This document shows, piece after piece, positions 56,156-64,000 of a DNA stretch of 64,000 nt. Position numbers and translations under genes: made by a program. Within the stretch, counting starts at the first letter, position 1. Every line of letters starts with the position of its first letter. The DNA comes from Novosphingopyxis iocasae. GTDB taxonomy: Bacteria; Pseudomonadota; Alphaproteobacteria; Sphingomonadales; Sphingomonadaceae. The notes below the pieces were generated by a model that saw only the letters and a list, made by a program, of their open reading frames with translations, was not told where the DNA came from and ran no database searches. Where the stretch lies: NCBI RefSeq assembly GCF_014334095.1, contig NZ_CP060495.1, positions 1,449,001 through 1,513,000 on the forward strand, written 5' to 3'.

Positions 56156-56776
56156 ATGATCACCCTTCACCATCTGCGCATCTCGCGCTCTTCGCGCATC
56201 ATCTGGCTGCTGGAGGAGATGGGTGCCGACTATGAGCTGAAATGCTATGACCGGACGCCGGAATTCCGCGCGCCGCCGGAGCTGGCCGAGGTTCATCCGC
56301 TGGGCAAGGCGCCGACGGTGGAGGTCGAGGGCCGGGTGATGGTGGAGAGCGGCGCGATCATCGAATATCTGGTCGAGCGGAATGGCGGCGGCAAGCTGAC
56401 GCCCCCGGACGATTGCCGCGCGGAATATCTGGAATGGCTGCATTTCGCCGAAGGCACGCTGGCGATGCCGCTGATCCTCAATTCGCTGGAGCCCATGTTC
56501 GGCGGCTATAGCGACCGTTTGAAGGGCTTCGTTTCGGCCGAAGTGACCAAGCAGCTCGATTATCTCGAGGATCATATGAAGGATCGGGACTGGCTGCTCG
56601 GCGATGTCTTCACCGGCGCGGACGTGAACATGGGCTATCTGGCCGAACATATGCACGCGACCGGCCTCTTGAAGGATCGCCCGGCGCTCTCCGCCTATCG
56701 CGAACGCATGATCGCGCGCCCGGCCTATCAAACCATGCTGGACAAGGGCGGCCCGCTGCGTCCACCAAAAAGCTGA
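56156..56776 (+). CDS. Glutathione S-transferase
   Basis: This 206-residue GST has the N-terminal thioredoxin fold (LHHLRISRSSRIIWLLEEMGADYELKCYDR, with Ser of the active-site region), PLGKAPTVEVEGRVMVESGAIIEYL for glutathione binding, and a helical C-terminus with DWLLGDVFTGADVNMGY. It is monomer length. The substrate is unknown. Confidence 0.93.
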   Translation: MITLHHLRISRSSRIIWLLEEMGADYELKCYDRTPEFRAPPELAEVHPLGKAPTVEVEGRVMVESGAIIEYLVERNGGGKLTPPDDCRAEYLEWLHFAEGTLAMPLILNSLEPMFGGYSDRLKGFVSAEVTKQLDYLEDHMKDRDWLLGDVFTGADVNMGYLAEHMHATGLLKDRPALSAYRERMIARPAYQTMLDKGGPLRPPKS

Positions 56777-56975
56777 TTGCCGGAAACTCCCGGTATTGGG
56801 CGATCCCTTCGCTTGGCTCACCCCTTCCAAAGTAGGAATTTGTCTGTCACTCGGGATAGCATGACTTGTCGCCTCCCCTCCAACCGCCATTGTGCATTCC
56901 GCACTGGGTGGCTCTCGGGGGGCTGCATTAACGCAGCAGGACAGTGTGAAGCACTGTGAAGCACCGGAGACCCCT

Positions 56976-58625
56976 ATGACCCGCACCGGCGGCCAGATCC
57001 TCGTCGACCAGCTTGCCATCCAGGGCTGCGATCGGCTGTTCACCGTACCCGGCGAAAGCTTCCTCGCGGTGCTCGACGCGCTGCACGGACACGACGCGAT
57101 CGAGACCGTGGTGTGTCGTCAGGAAGGCGGCGCGGCGTTCATGGCGTGCGCGGACGGTGCGATGACGGGGCGGCCCGGCATCGCCTTCGCCACCCGCGGA
57201 CCGGGCGCGACCAACGCCTCCATCGGCGTGCATGTTGCCATGCAGGACAGCCAGCCGATGATCCTTTTCATCGGCGATGTGGACCGTGAGATGCGCGGGC
57301 GCGAAGGCTTTCAGGAGATCGACTTCCCGGCCATGTTCGCGCCCATGGCAAAATGGGCCGCGCGGATCGAGAGTGCGGCGCGCATTCCGGAGTTCGTCGC
57401 CAAGGCCTATGCCGTCGCCATATCGGGCCGCCCCGGCCCCGTGGTGCTCGCGCTGCCCGAGGACATGCTGCGCGACGAGGTGGAGGCGATCGACCGTCCG
57501 CTCGTCCAGCCGCCCACCCAGCCGCTCTGCGCCGAAGCGATGATGGCGCTGGTCGACCTCCTCAACGACGCGACCAATCCGGTCTGCATCGTCGGCGGCG
57601 CGGGCTGGAACGCCAAGACGCGCCACTACTTCGCCGAATGGGCCGAACGGCTGGGCCTGCCCGTCGCCTGCGCCTTTCGCCGTCAGGACGCAATCGACTG
57701 GCAAAGCCCGGTCTATGCCGGCAATCTGGGCTATGGCCCCAATCCCAAGCTGGTGGAGCGGGTTAAGGCGGCGGACCTCGTCATCGCCGTCGGCGCGCGG
57801 CTGGGCGAGGCGACGACCGAAGGCTACGAACTGATCACGCCCGACCATCCGGACCAGATCCTGGTCCATATCCATCCCGATCCGGACGAGCTGAACAGCG
57901 TCTATCGCGCCGACCTGCCGATCTGCGCCGCGATGGACGAATTCGCCGAGCAGGCCGCCTTGTGGGAGGACGATCTGCTCAGCTTCGATGCGGGCAAGGC
58001 CGCGCATGACGAATGGCTCGCCTGGAACGAACCGGAGGCCAATGACGCAGCGTTGGACCTCGGCCTGGGCGTCAAGGCGATGCGCGAGAGTTGGCCGGCG
58101 GACACGATCATCTGCAACGGCGCGGGCAACTTCTCGGGCTGGTGGCACCGCTTCTGGCGCTATGGCGACATGCCGAGCCAGCTTGCGCCGACCGCGGGCG
58201 CGATGGGTTATGGAGTCCCCGCTGCCGTCGCCGCCGCGCTGCGCTTTCCGGAACGCGCGGTGGTCGCGGTGGCGGGAGACGGCGACTTCCTGATGAACGG
58301 TCAGGAGCTGGCGACGGCCGCGCAATATGGCGCGAACCTTACCGTCATCGTGGTCGATAACGGCAATTACGGCACGATCCGCATGCATCAGGAGCGCGAA
58401 TATCCCGGCCGGGTCTCAGGCACGCAATTGACCAACCCCGATTTCGCTGCCTTCGGCGCTGCCTTCGGGGCGCAGGTATGGACAGCAGAGACCACCGACG
58501 GCTTCGTCGAGGCGCTGGAAGCCGCGCGGGAGGCGAGCGGCCTGCGGCTGATCCATGCCAAGACGGATATCGAGAAGCTGAGCGCTGGTGGGGCCACGGT
58601 GAGCGGGCTGCGGGCACGGGCCTAA
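56976..58625 (+). CDS. Thiamine-diphosphate-dependent enzyme, acetolactate synthase-like
   Basis: This 549-residue ThDP enzyme has a Pyr domain with the catalytic Glu in CRQEGGAAFMA, a central domain and a C-terminal PP domain with GDGDFLMNGQELATAAQYGANLTVIVVDNGNYG for Mg-ThDP. It resembles acetolactate synthase and benzoylformate decarboxylase groups; no small subunit gene is near, so a catabolic decarboxylase or lyase is as likely as branched-chain synthesis. The start is at 56976 (CCGGAGACCCCT ahead). Confidence 0.9.
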   Translation: MTRTGGQILVDQLAIQGCDRLFTVPGESFLAVLDALHGHDAIETVVCRQEGGAAFMACADGAMTGRPGIAFATRGPGATNASIGVHVAMQDSQPMILFIGDVDREMRGREGFQEIDFPAMFAPMAKWAARIESAARIPEFVAKAYAVAISGRPGPVVLALPEDMLRDEVEAIDRPLVQPPTQPLCAEAMMALVDLLNDATNPVCIVGGAGWNAKTRHYFAEWAERLGLPVACAFRRQDAIDWQSPVYAGNLGYGPNPKLVERVKAADLVIAVGARLGEATTEGYELITPDHPDQILVHIHPDPDELNSVYRADLPICAAMDEFAEQAALWEDDLLSFDAGKAAHDEWLAWNEPEANDAALDLGLGVKAMRESWPADTIICNGAGNFSGWWHRFWRYGDMPSQLAPTAGAMGYGVPAAVAAALRFPERAVVAVAGDGDFLMNGQELATAAQYGANLTVIVVDNGNYGTIRMHQEREYPGRVSGTQLTNPDFAAFGAAFGAQVWTAETTDGFVEALEAAREASGLRLIHAKTDIEKLSAGGATVSGLRARA

Positions 58626-58742
58626 CGCTCGTACCGCTAGCGGATAGCCAGACCCGGCACGACACCCGGCATAGATCGGTAGGACCGCACCCCCGCCGGT
58701 AGCCGATGCTCGTGACGAGTCCGAGGGACGCGAGCCTGAACG

Positions 58743-58774
58743 AAAAAAGCCGCCCCAGATGGAACGGCTTTTTT
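58743..58774. terminator. Bidirectional terminator AAAAAAGCCG / CGGCTTTTTT
   Basis: A 10-pair stem with a 12-base loop lies between the convergent ThDP-enzyme and csbD genes, with A-runs on one side and T-runs on the other, so it works in both directions. Confidence 0.9.
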
Positions 58775-58793
58775 CAAATTACTTTTGCGCCGA

Positions 58794-58976
58794 TCAAATG
58801 TCGTCGCCGAGCTTGCCCTTCACTTCGCCCTTGAACTGCTGGCCCTTGCCCTGGGCTTGCTGTGCATTGCCTTCGGCTTCAATTTCCCGGTCATTCGTCG
58901 CCTTGCCAACGGCGCTCTTGACCTTGCCGGCGGCCTCGTTGGCGTTGCCTTTGATCTTGTCGGTCAGTTCACCCAT
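58794..58976 (-). CDS. CsbD family stress protein
   Basis: The 60-residue protein matches CsbD: MGELTDKIKGNANEAAGKVKSAVGKATND, then EAEGNAQQAQGKGQQFKGEVKGKLGDDI. It is a small, charged, stress-induced protein of unknown function. A general stress promoter is upstream. The ATG at 58976 is conserved; an earlier ATG at 59015 is not. Confidence 0.92.
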   Translation of the reverse strand: MGELTDKIKGNANEAAGKVKSAVGKATNDREIEAEGNAQQAQGKGQQFKGEVKGKLGDDI

Positions 58977-59023
58977 GGGGAAAATCCTTTCTCTCTCTGG
59001 ATCACGTCGATCCATGTCAGAAA

Positions 59024-59048
59024 AACGTCGATCTTTCCCCTTTGTTCC
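59024..59048 (-). promoter_or_regulatory. EcfG-type general stress promoter for csbD
   Basis: On the minus strand GGAAC (59048-59044), a 16-base spacer and CGTT (59027-59024) match the alphaproteobacterial EcfG sigma consensus, GGAAC N16-17 CGTT. The transcript would start near 59017, about 40 bases before the csbD ATG. Confidence 0.7.
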
Positions 59049-59075
59049 CGGTTTGCGGCCAACGGTTTGTCACAT

Positions 59076-59495
59076 TTAGCTCCGTTTCTCCGCCATCCTC
59101 AGGATGATTTCCCATTCCTTCGCGCGGACCGGCGCTACCGAAAGACGGGACTGGCGGATGATCGCCAGATCGGATAGCGCGCCCTCCCCCTTCATCGCTT
59201 TCAAGGTCACCGATCGGGCCAGTTTGCGCACCGGCTCCACCCGTACCGCGGGCCATTTCCCGCTTTCGTCCGTCGGATCGTCGAACGCCGCCTCGCTCAC
59301 CTTCATAATGCCCACCGCCGCGGGCTGCGAAATTGCGCTGTGATAGAAGAACGCTTCGTCGCCAACCTCCATCGCGCGCAGGTTGTTCGCAGCCTGATGA
59401 TTGCGCACACCCTCCCAAATGGCCGAACCGTTCTCCACCAGATCGTCCCAGCCATATTCGTCGGGCTCAGACTTCAGGAGCCAAAATTGGGGCAT
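59076..59495 (-). CDS. EVE domain protein
   Basis: The 139-residue protein is almost all EVE domain (PUA-like): MPQFWLLKSEPDEYGWDDL, VRNHQAANNLRAMEVGDEAFFYHS and the closing PVRAKEWEIILRMA. EVE proteins read modified bases in DNA or RNA. It is divergent from the 2OG oxygenase gene, 32 bases apart. Confidence 0.93.
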   Translation of the reverse strand: MPQFWLLKSEPDEYGWDDLVENGSAIWEGVRNHQAANNLRAMEVGDEAFFYHSAISQPAAVGIMKVSEAAFDDPTDESGKWPAVRVEPVRKLARSVTLKAMKGEGALSDLAIIRQSRLSVAPVRAKEWEIILRMAEKRS

Positions 59496-59527
59496 GATTC
59501 AATCCTTCGATTTGCTATGGCGCGGCG

Positions 59528-60463
59528 ATGACACAGATACCGCTGATTTCGCTCGATACACAGGATGCCGACGCGCTGGGACAGGCGCTTGGTGACAGTT
59601 TCCACCGCTTCGGCTTCGCCATGGTCAAGGATCATGGGCTGGATGCGCAGCTGGTGGAGAAAGCCTGGGACCTGACGGAACGCCTTTATGAGCAAGAAGA
59701 TGCGGAAAAGCGCAAGTTTCACGATCCCGCAATCGGCGGCGCACGCGGGTACACGCCGTTCAAGACGGAAATCGCCAAGGGCGCGGCGCATCACGATCTG
59801 AAGGAGTTCTGGCATATTGGGCGTGAGCTGCCCGAAGGGCACCGCCTGGCAGGATCGATGCCGCCCAATATCTGGCCGGATCGTCCGGAAGGCTTCCGCG
59901 AGACGTTCGAGACGCTGTTCCCGGACATGGACGCGGTCGGCGCGCGCATTCTCACTTCCATCGCGCGCTATCTCGATCTGCCTGCCGACTGGTTCGACGA
60001 CGCGATCGAGGACGGCAACAGCGTCCTGCGCTTGCTGCATTATCCGCCCATCGAGGGCGATCCCGAAGGTGCGATCCGCGCGGGCGCGCATGAGGACATC
60101 AACCTCATCACGCTGCTTCTCGGTGCCGAAGAAGCAGGCCTCGAAATTCTCGGCAAGGACAGGGAATGGATCGCGGTCGATCCGCCTGAAGGCGCATTGG
60201 TGGTGAATGTCGGCGACATGCTGCAGCGGCTCACCAACCACGTCCTGCCCTCGACCACGCACCGCGTGCGCAACCCCAGCGGTGAGCGCGCGCATCACCA
60301 CCGCTATTCGATGCCCTTCTTCCTGCATGCGCGCTCGGACTTCGCAATCGAGACGCTGCCCGGCTGCATCAGTGAGGATCGGCCCAATCGCTATCCCGAA
60401 CCGATTACGGCAGATGATTATTTGCAACAGCGCCTGCGCGAAATCGGGCTGATCAAGGCGTAA
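59528..60463 (+). CDS. 2-oxoglutarate/Fe(II) oxygenase, isopenicillin-N-synthase-like
   Basis: This 311-residue protein has the DIOX_N start (IPLISLDTQDADALGQALGDSFHRFGFAMVKDHG) and the iron facial triad AHEDINLITLLLG (His-x-Asp) and STTHRV, with RYSMPFFLH holding the Arg/Ser that binds 2-oxoglutarate. It is a small-molecule oxygenase of unknown substrate. Confidence 0.9.
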   Translation: MTQIPLISLDTQDADALGQALGDSFHRFGFAMVKDHGLDAQLVEKAWDLTERLYEQEDAEKRKFHDPAIGGARGYTPFKTEIAKGAAHHDLKEFWHIGRELPEGHRLAGSMPPNIWPDRPEGFRETFETLFPDMDAVGARILTSIARYLDLPADWFDDAIEDGNSVLRLLHYPPIEGDPEGAIRAGAHEDINLITLLLGAEEAGLEILGKDREWIAVDPPEGALVVNVGDMLQRLTNHVLPSTTHRVRNPSGERAHHHRYSMPFFLHARSDFAIETLPGCISEDRPNRYPEPITADDYLQQRLREIGLIKA

Positions 60464-60543
60464 GGGCGGGATCCAGCCCAACAGATTGCCTGCGCGGGGG
60501 GCGGCCAAAAACTGAACGAGCTGCTGGCCCGCGTCCGTCAGGA

Positions 60544-61197
60544 CTAAAGGACGCTTTCCAGGGCGTGCACGACGCCGTTTGTCGCTTCCATATCGGTGGC
60601 GGTCACCAGAGACGTGCCGCCGCCTTCCTCGCTGACCTGAAGTTCGTTCGTTGCTTCGCTGGGCACGGCTTCGGGCACGTCCGTCTCGCCCGCAGGCGGC
60701 GCTTCTGCCGTATTGAGATCGGTGCGCGTGACAGTCATCACCTTGCCCGCGAGCGTGCGGAACTGTGCGGGCTGACCCGTCTGCCCAGCACGGCGGATCG
60801 CTTCCGAAAGATCGCGCGCACTGGCTCTCCCCACCAGGATATGGGCAGCCACGAACGCGGCGAGTGCCGGACGTTGCGCCGGATCGAGCAGCGCCTTGCG
60901 CCGCTCCTCGCTCAGCTTGTCGAAGGCGCTGTCGGTCGGCGCGAACACGGTGACCGGTGCCTTGCCGGTCAGCCTCGGCGTGAGGCCGGATCGACGGACA
61001 AGGTCGGCAAAAATAGTAAAATCGGGGTGCTGCCGCAGCGTCGCGAGCGCATCCACAATCTTGATTTCGTGGACCACCGGCGTGACGACATCCTTGTCCT
61101 TGGGCTGCGCATTTGCGCCGCTGCCCGCCTCGATCGGGTCTCCGCCGCAGGATGCCAGCGCGCAGGCCCCGGCCATCAGCAGGAACGCCCCTCTCAT
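60544..61197 (-). CDS. Fasciclin domain lipoprotein
   Basis: This 217-residue protein has a lipoprotein signal (FLLMAGACALASC) and one fasciclin domain (FTIFADLVRRSGLTPRLTGKAPVTVFAPTDSAFDKLSEERR, then a late ATNGVVHALESVL). It probably aids adhesion. It overlaps the SDR gene by four bases. Confidence 0.92.
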   Translation of the reverse strand: MRGAFLLMAGACALASCGGDPIEAGSGANAQPKDKDVVTPVVHEIKIVDALATLRQHPDFTIFADLVRRSGLTPRLTGKAPVTVFAPTDSAFDKLSEERRKALLDPAQRPALAAFVAAHILVGRASARDLSEAIRRAGQTGQPAQFRTLAGKVMTVTRTDLNTAEAPPAGETDVPEAVPSEATNELQVSEEGGGTSLVTATDMEATNGVVHALESVL

Positions 61198-61973
61198 GAC
61201 GGCTTCATATGCACGAAATCGCGCGAGAAATGGGTCAGATGCGCGCCGCCGTCGACGAAAATCGTCTGTCCGGTCACCGCCCGTGCGCGCGCCAGATAGA
61301 AAACCGCCTGCGCAATATCCTCCGGATCGGGCAGCACCCCGAGCGGCATCTTGCCCGCGATATAATCGAGCTGCCCTTCCTCATAATCATCCGTCGGCAG
61401 GACTAAGCCGGGTGCCACTCCGCCGACGCGTGCGCGCGCGCCGAATTGTACCGCGAGCGTGCGCACCGATTCGGCCAGCGCCTGTTTGGAAAGCGTGTAG
61501 CTCAGCTGATCGCGGTTCGGGTTGCGTACGCGCTGATCGAGGATGTGGACGATGCACGGGGTGCTATCAGCAGGCGCGGCCTTTACCAGCGCGCGGGCGA
61601 GCAGCACCGGCGCATAGAGGTTCACCGCGAATAGATCGTCCAGATGGTCCGCCTCGATATCGGTCCAGTCATCGTCTTCAAAACGCGACACACTGTTGAC
61701 GAGCAGGTCCGGCGCGCGGCCGAAATGCGTTGTCACCTGCCCTATCAGGGCCTCGGTCTCTTCGGTTACGGAAAGGTCGCAGTCGAAAAGCTTCCAGTCG
61801 GTCTCTTCGGCCTTAAGCACGGCGGCCAGATCGTCCTCCGGATCGCTGCCGCTATGGCTGGTGAGCGCCAATGCATAGCCCTCCCGTGCCAGCCGCGCCG
61901 CGATCGCTGCGCCCACGCGTTTGGTGCCGCCGGTCACAATGGCGAGCGGAGCTGTTCGGCCTTCGCCGGTCAT
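61194..61973 (-). CDS. Short-chain dehydrogenase, FolM/pteridine-reductase-like
   Basis: This 259-residue SDR has TGGTKRVGAAIAARLAREG in the cofactor site and the catalytic YTLSKQALAESVRTLAVQFG. TGGxKRxG is typical of FolM/PTR1-like dihydromonapterin reductases. It overlaps folB by four bases, which supports a pteridine role. Confidence 0.85.
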   Translation of the reverse strand: MTGEGRTAPLAIVTGGTKRVGAAIAARLAREGYALALTSHSGSDPEDDLAAVLKAEETDWKLFDCDLSVTEETEALIGQVTTHFGRAPDLLVNSVSRFEDDDWTDIEADHLDDLFAVNLYAPVLLARALVKAAPADSTPCIVHILDQRVRNPNRDQLSYTLSKQALAESVRTLAVQFGARARVGGVAPGLVLPTDDYEEGQLDYIAGKMPLGVLPDPEDIAQAVFYLARARAVTGQTIFVDGGAHLTHFSRDFVHMKPS

Positions 61974-62338
61974 TTGCGCACCCGCTCCATGGTGATGCCG
62001 ATCGCCTCGCCCGCTTCTGCGATGGCAAGCTTGATGATCTTCACCTTCACCCGCTTCACACGCTCGTCTCCCTCCATTACACGGTCGATGATATGGTCCG
62101 CCACGGCCTCCACCAGCGTGAAATGCACGCCCTTGGGCAGCTCGGTCGCCGCCTCGCGAAGGTCCATATAGTTTTTGGAGGCGGACAGCGGCGTGGCGGG
62201 CTCGTAATGCGGATGAATCGCCAGGTCCGCACTGATCGAGATGCGCAGCGGCTGCGGCAGGTGCGTTTCCTGGCTGTAGATGCCGGTCAGCACATCCACA
62301 TCGAGATCATGCACTTCAAGGGTGAGGCGGTCGGTCAA
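61970..62338 (-). CDS. folB: Dihydroneopterin aldolase
   Basis: The 122-residue enzyme splits dihydroneopterin in folate synthesis. The opening TLEVHDLDVDVLTGIYSQE and the active-site stretch TLVEAVADHIIDRVM are kept. It is first in a three-gene minus-strand set with the SDR and fasciclin genes. Confidence 0.9.
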   Translation of the reverse strand: MTDRLTLEVHDLDVDVLTGIYSQETHLPQPLRISISADLAIHPHYEPATPLSASKNYMDLREAATELPKGVHFTLVEAVADHIIDRVMEGDERVKRVKVKIIKLAIAEAGEAIGITMERVRK

Positions 62339-62430
62339 GGAATACCCGTTCGGATGGCGGTTGACGAAGTGCCACCGCTTAGCCGTTCGGGCGCGGTTTT
62401 GAAACTCGCTTCACCACCTTCTGAAAGGCT

Positions 62431-63306
62431 TCAGTCGCGGCTCCACCGCGCGAAGATGGCGGTCGGCAACAGCCGCCCCCTCGCCTCTTCGCGCACCGCG
62501 AGTTCGCCAAACTCCACCTTGCCGGGAAGATCACCGAAATGATCCTGCATCAGCCCGCCGATGGCGAGCGCGGACATGCGCACCGCATAAACGGTGAGGA
62601 AGCAGAAGCGGCTGTCCACATCCAGCAGCGCGCGGCAATCGGCGATGAGGCCGGGCAGGCCTTCCTCCAATTGCCAGACCTCTCCGCCCGGCCCGCGGCC
62701 ATATTTGGGCGGATCGAGGATGATCCCGTCATAGCGCCGCCCGCGCCGCACTTCACGCGCGGCGAACTTGGCCGCATCCTCGACGATCCAGCGGACGGGC
62801 CGGTCTTCCATGCCGGACAGCGCGGCATTCTCGCGCGCGGCCTTCACCGATTTCTTGGACGCATCGACATGCACCATCCGCGCGCCCGCGGCGGACAGCG
62901 TAAGCGTGCCGACACCGGTATAGCCGAACATGTTCAGGCATTCCGGATCGGCCTTGTCCGCGATGCGCGCACGCATCCAGTGCCACACCGGCGCCATGTC
63001 CGGGAAATAGCCGAGGTGCCGAAACGGCGTGCAGTGCGCGGCGAAACGGACCTCTTCCCAGCCGAGCGTCCATTCGCCCGAAGCCTTGCCCCCGCGATGC
63101 TCCCAACGTCCGCCGCCATCCTCATCCGCGCCGGGCACGAACTCGGCATCGGCGGACCAGTTTTCGCTCGCAGATGTCCATAGCGCCTGCGGTTCGGGGC
63201 GGATGACGCGAACGTCTCCATAAGCCTCCCACTTGCGGCCGCCGCCGCTGTCGAGCAGCCGGTAATCGCCGCGCGGCTCGGAGATCATGGTGAGGAAATC
63301 GGCCAT
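62431..63306 (-). CDS. Class I SAM-dependent methyltransferase, RlmI/RlmK-like
   Basis: This 291-residue methyltransferase has the SAM motif NMFGYTGVGTLTLSAAGARMVHVDASKKSVKAARENAALSG and the catalytic DPPKYGRGPGG. It lacks the PUA domain of RlmI. It is likely an rRNA methylase. It overlaps the thrC stop by one base. Confidence 0.9.
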   Translation of the reverse strand: MADFLTMISEPRGDYRLLDSGGGRKWEAYGDVRVIRPEPQALWTSASENWSADAEFVPGADEDGGGRWEHRGGKASGEWTLGWEEVRFAAHCTPFRHLGYFPDMAPVWHWMRARIADKADPECLNMFGYTGVGTLTLSAAGARMVHVDASKKSVKAARENAALSGMEDRPVRWIVEDAAKFAAREVRRGRRYDGIILDPPKYGRGPGGEVWQLEEGLPGLIADCRALLDVDSRFCFLTVYAVRMSALAIGGLMQDHFGDLPGKVEFGELAVREEARGRLLPTAIFARWSRD

Positions 63307-64000
63307 CAGACGGACGGCACGGCCTTGCCGGCGATGAAATCCTTCACCGCGTCATAATCGGCGGGCAGGATATCGAAGCGCTCCTCCCGCTCGAACAGGT
63401 GGCCGACGCGGCCCGGCAGCGCGGGACGCACGCCCGTGGCACGCTCAACCGCCTCGCGGAACTTGGCGGGATGCGCGGTCGCCAGCGTCACCACCGGCAC
63501 ACCGTCCGGCAGATCGGCGGCGCGCGCGGCATGGAGGCCGGCGGCAGTGTGCGGATCGATCAGCTCGCCGCAATGTTCCTGCGCCCAGCGCATCGCCATG
63601 GCCATATCGTCTCCGTCCGCACGTGCGGAGGAAAAGAGCGTGGCCTTTTCCAGCAGATCGGCACCGATCGCCATCTTCCCGCTGCCGTCGAAATCGGTCA
63701 TGCGCGCCTTGGTCTTCCTGCCGTCGCGACCCTCCATATCGAACAGCAGCCGTTCGAAATTGCTGGCGATCTGGATGTCCATGGACGGCGCGACGGTGGC
63801 CTGCACGTCGCCCTTCGAATAGTCGCCGCTCGAAAAGGCGCGGTGCATGATATCGTTGGCGTTGGTTGCGACAATGATGCGCTCTACCGGCAGGCCCATT
63901 TGCGCTGCGGCATAGCCGGCAAACGCATCGCCGAAATTGCCGGTCGGCACGGAAAAGGCGATGCGCCGATGCGGCGCGCCCAGCTGTACGGCGGCCCAGA
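63306..64000 (-). CDS. thrC: Threonine synthase, C-terminal part (5' end beyond window)
   Basis: About 231 codons are present. They open in the conserved RIAFSVPTGNFGDAFAGYAAAQMGLPVERIIVATNANDI block and include SMDIQIASNFERLLFDMEGRDG, both typical of PLP-dependent threonine synthase. The PLP lysine lies upstream of the window. It turns phosphohomoserine into threonine. Confidence 0.95.
   Translation of the reverse strand, partial: WAAVQLGAPHRRIAFSVPTGNFGDAFAGYAAAQMGLPVERIIVATNANDIMHRAFSSGDYSKGDVQATVAPSMDIQIASNFERLLFDMEGRDGRKTKARMTDFDGSGKMAIGADLLEKATLFSSARADGDDMAMAMRWAQEHCGELIDPHTAAGLHAARAADLPDGVPVVTLATAHPAKFREAVERATGVRPALPGRVGHLFEREERFDILPADYDAVKDFIAGKAVPSV

Noticed and set aside
56946-56965. 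Short tandem GTGAAGCAC repeat before the ThDP enzyme
   Set aside because: Only two copies, with no sign of a function or of a larger array.

Overview
The window reads as chromosome of an aerobic, motile, carotenoid-making alphaproteobacterium, most likely of the order Sphingomonadales. The reasons are high GC (about 63-65% by eye), a flagellar export operon, a CrtW/CrtZ xanthophyll pair, a DUF1476 (F1-ATPase zeta inhibitor) gene next to bolA and grxD, a RibB-type protein with a degenerate GTP-cyclohydrolase half, and dispersed palindromic repeats of a kind common in sphingomonads. No rRNA operon, CRISPR array, integrase, transposase or phage gene was seen. Two tRNA genes are present: Ala-GGC and Leu-UAA.

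Layout. 0-6.8 kb: end of fliL, then fliM-N-O-P-Q-R-flhB-fliD-fliS, tightly packed or overlapping. 7.0-8.0 kb: a sigma-54 activator facing back toward them. 9.5-13.4 kb: a visibly AT-richer island on the minus strand, which is the highlight of the window. It holds a double-glycine precursor peptide, a grasp-with-spasm type ATP-grasp ligase, a SPASM-domain partner without a radical-SAM motif, and an erythromycin-esterase-like lipoprotein, so it looks like a graspetide (omega-ester/amide RiPP) locus. 13.6-16.4 kb: ribB, rlmJ and an rRNA pseudouridine synthase. 16.7-21.2 kb: acyl-CoA metabolism (glutaryl-CoA dehydrogenase plus CoA transferase, facing a thiolase plus HSD10-like dehydrogenase). 21.6-28.9 kb: tRNA-Ala, a zinc-finger protein, aroA, a peptidase-like hydrolase, cmk, rpsA and ihfB. 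29-35 kb: a DUF5694 protein, an ABC-2 exporter, hydrolases, tRNA-Leu and an oligopeptide-type binding protein. 35-42.5 kb: RNase T2, nadC, two DUF2254 membrane proteins, nadA, a DUF4230 protein and an MBL hydrolase. 42.7-47.7 kb: a glycosyltransferase, grxD-bolA-zeta, a quinone oxidoreductase and crtW-crtZ. 47.8-53.6 kb: an SMP-30 protein, a CoA-transferase subunit pair split by a HAD phosphatase, and two hydrolases. 53.7-64 kb: a lipoprotein, a SulP transporter, a GST, a ThDP enzyme, CsbD, an EVE protein, a 2OG oxygenase, a fasciclin lipoprotein, a folM-like SDR, folB, a methyltransferase and the 3' part of thrC.

How parts work together. The flagellar genes supply the C-ring and the export gate, then the filament cap and flagellin chaperone. 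The two acyl-CoA gene sets would take glutaryl-CoA and branched or short acyl-CoA toward acetyl-CoA. A TTGACGT-TT-ACGTCAA palindrome before the thiolase suggests dedicated regulation. nadA and nadC cover two of the steps to NAD. crtW and crtZ would convert beta-carotene toward astaxanthin-type xanthophylls. In the RiPP island the precursor would be crosslinked by the ATP-grasp enzyme with help from the SPASM protein. The exported esterase-like lipoprotein could act on the lactone-bearing product outside the cytoplasm; that last role is inference.
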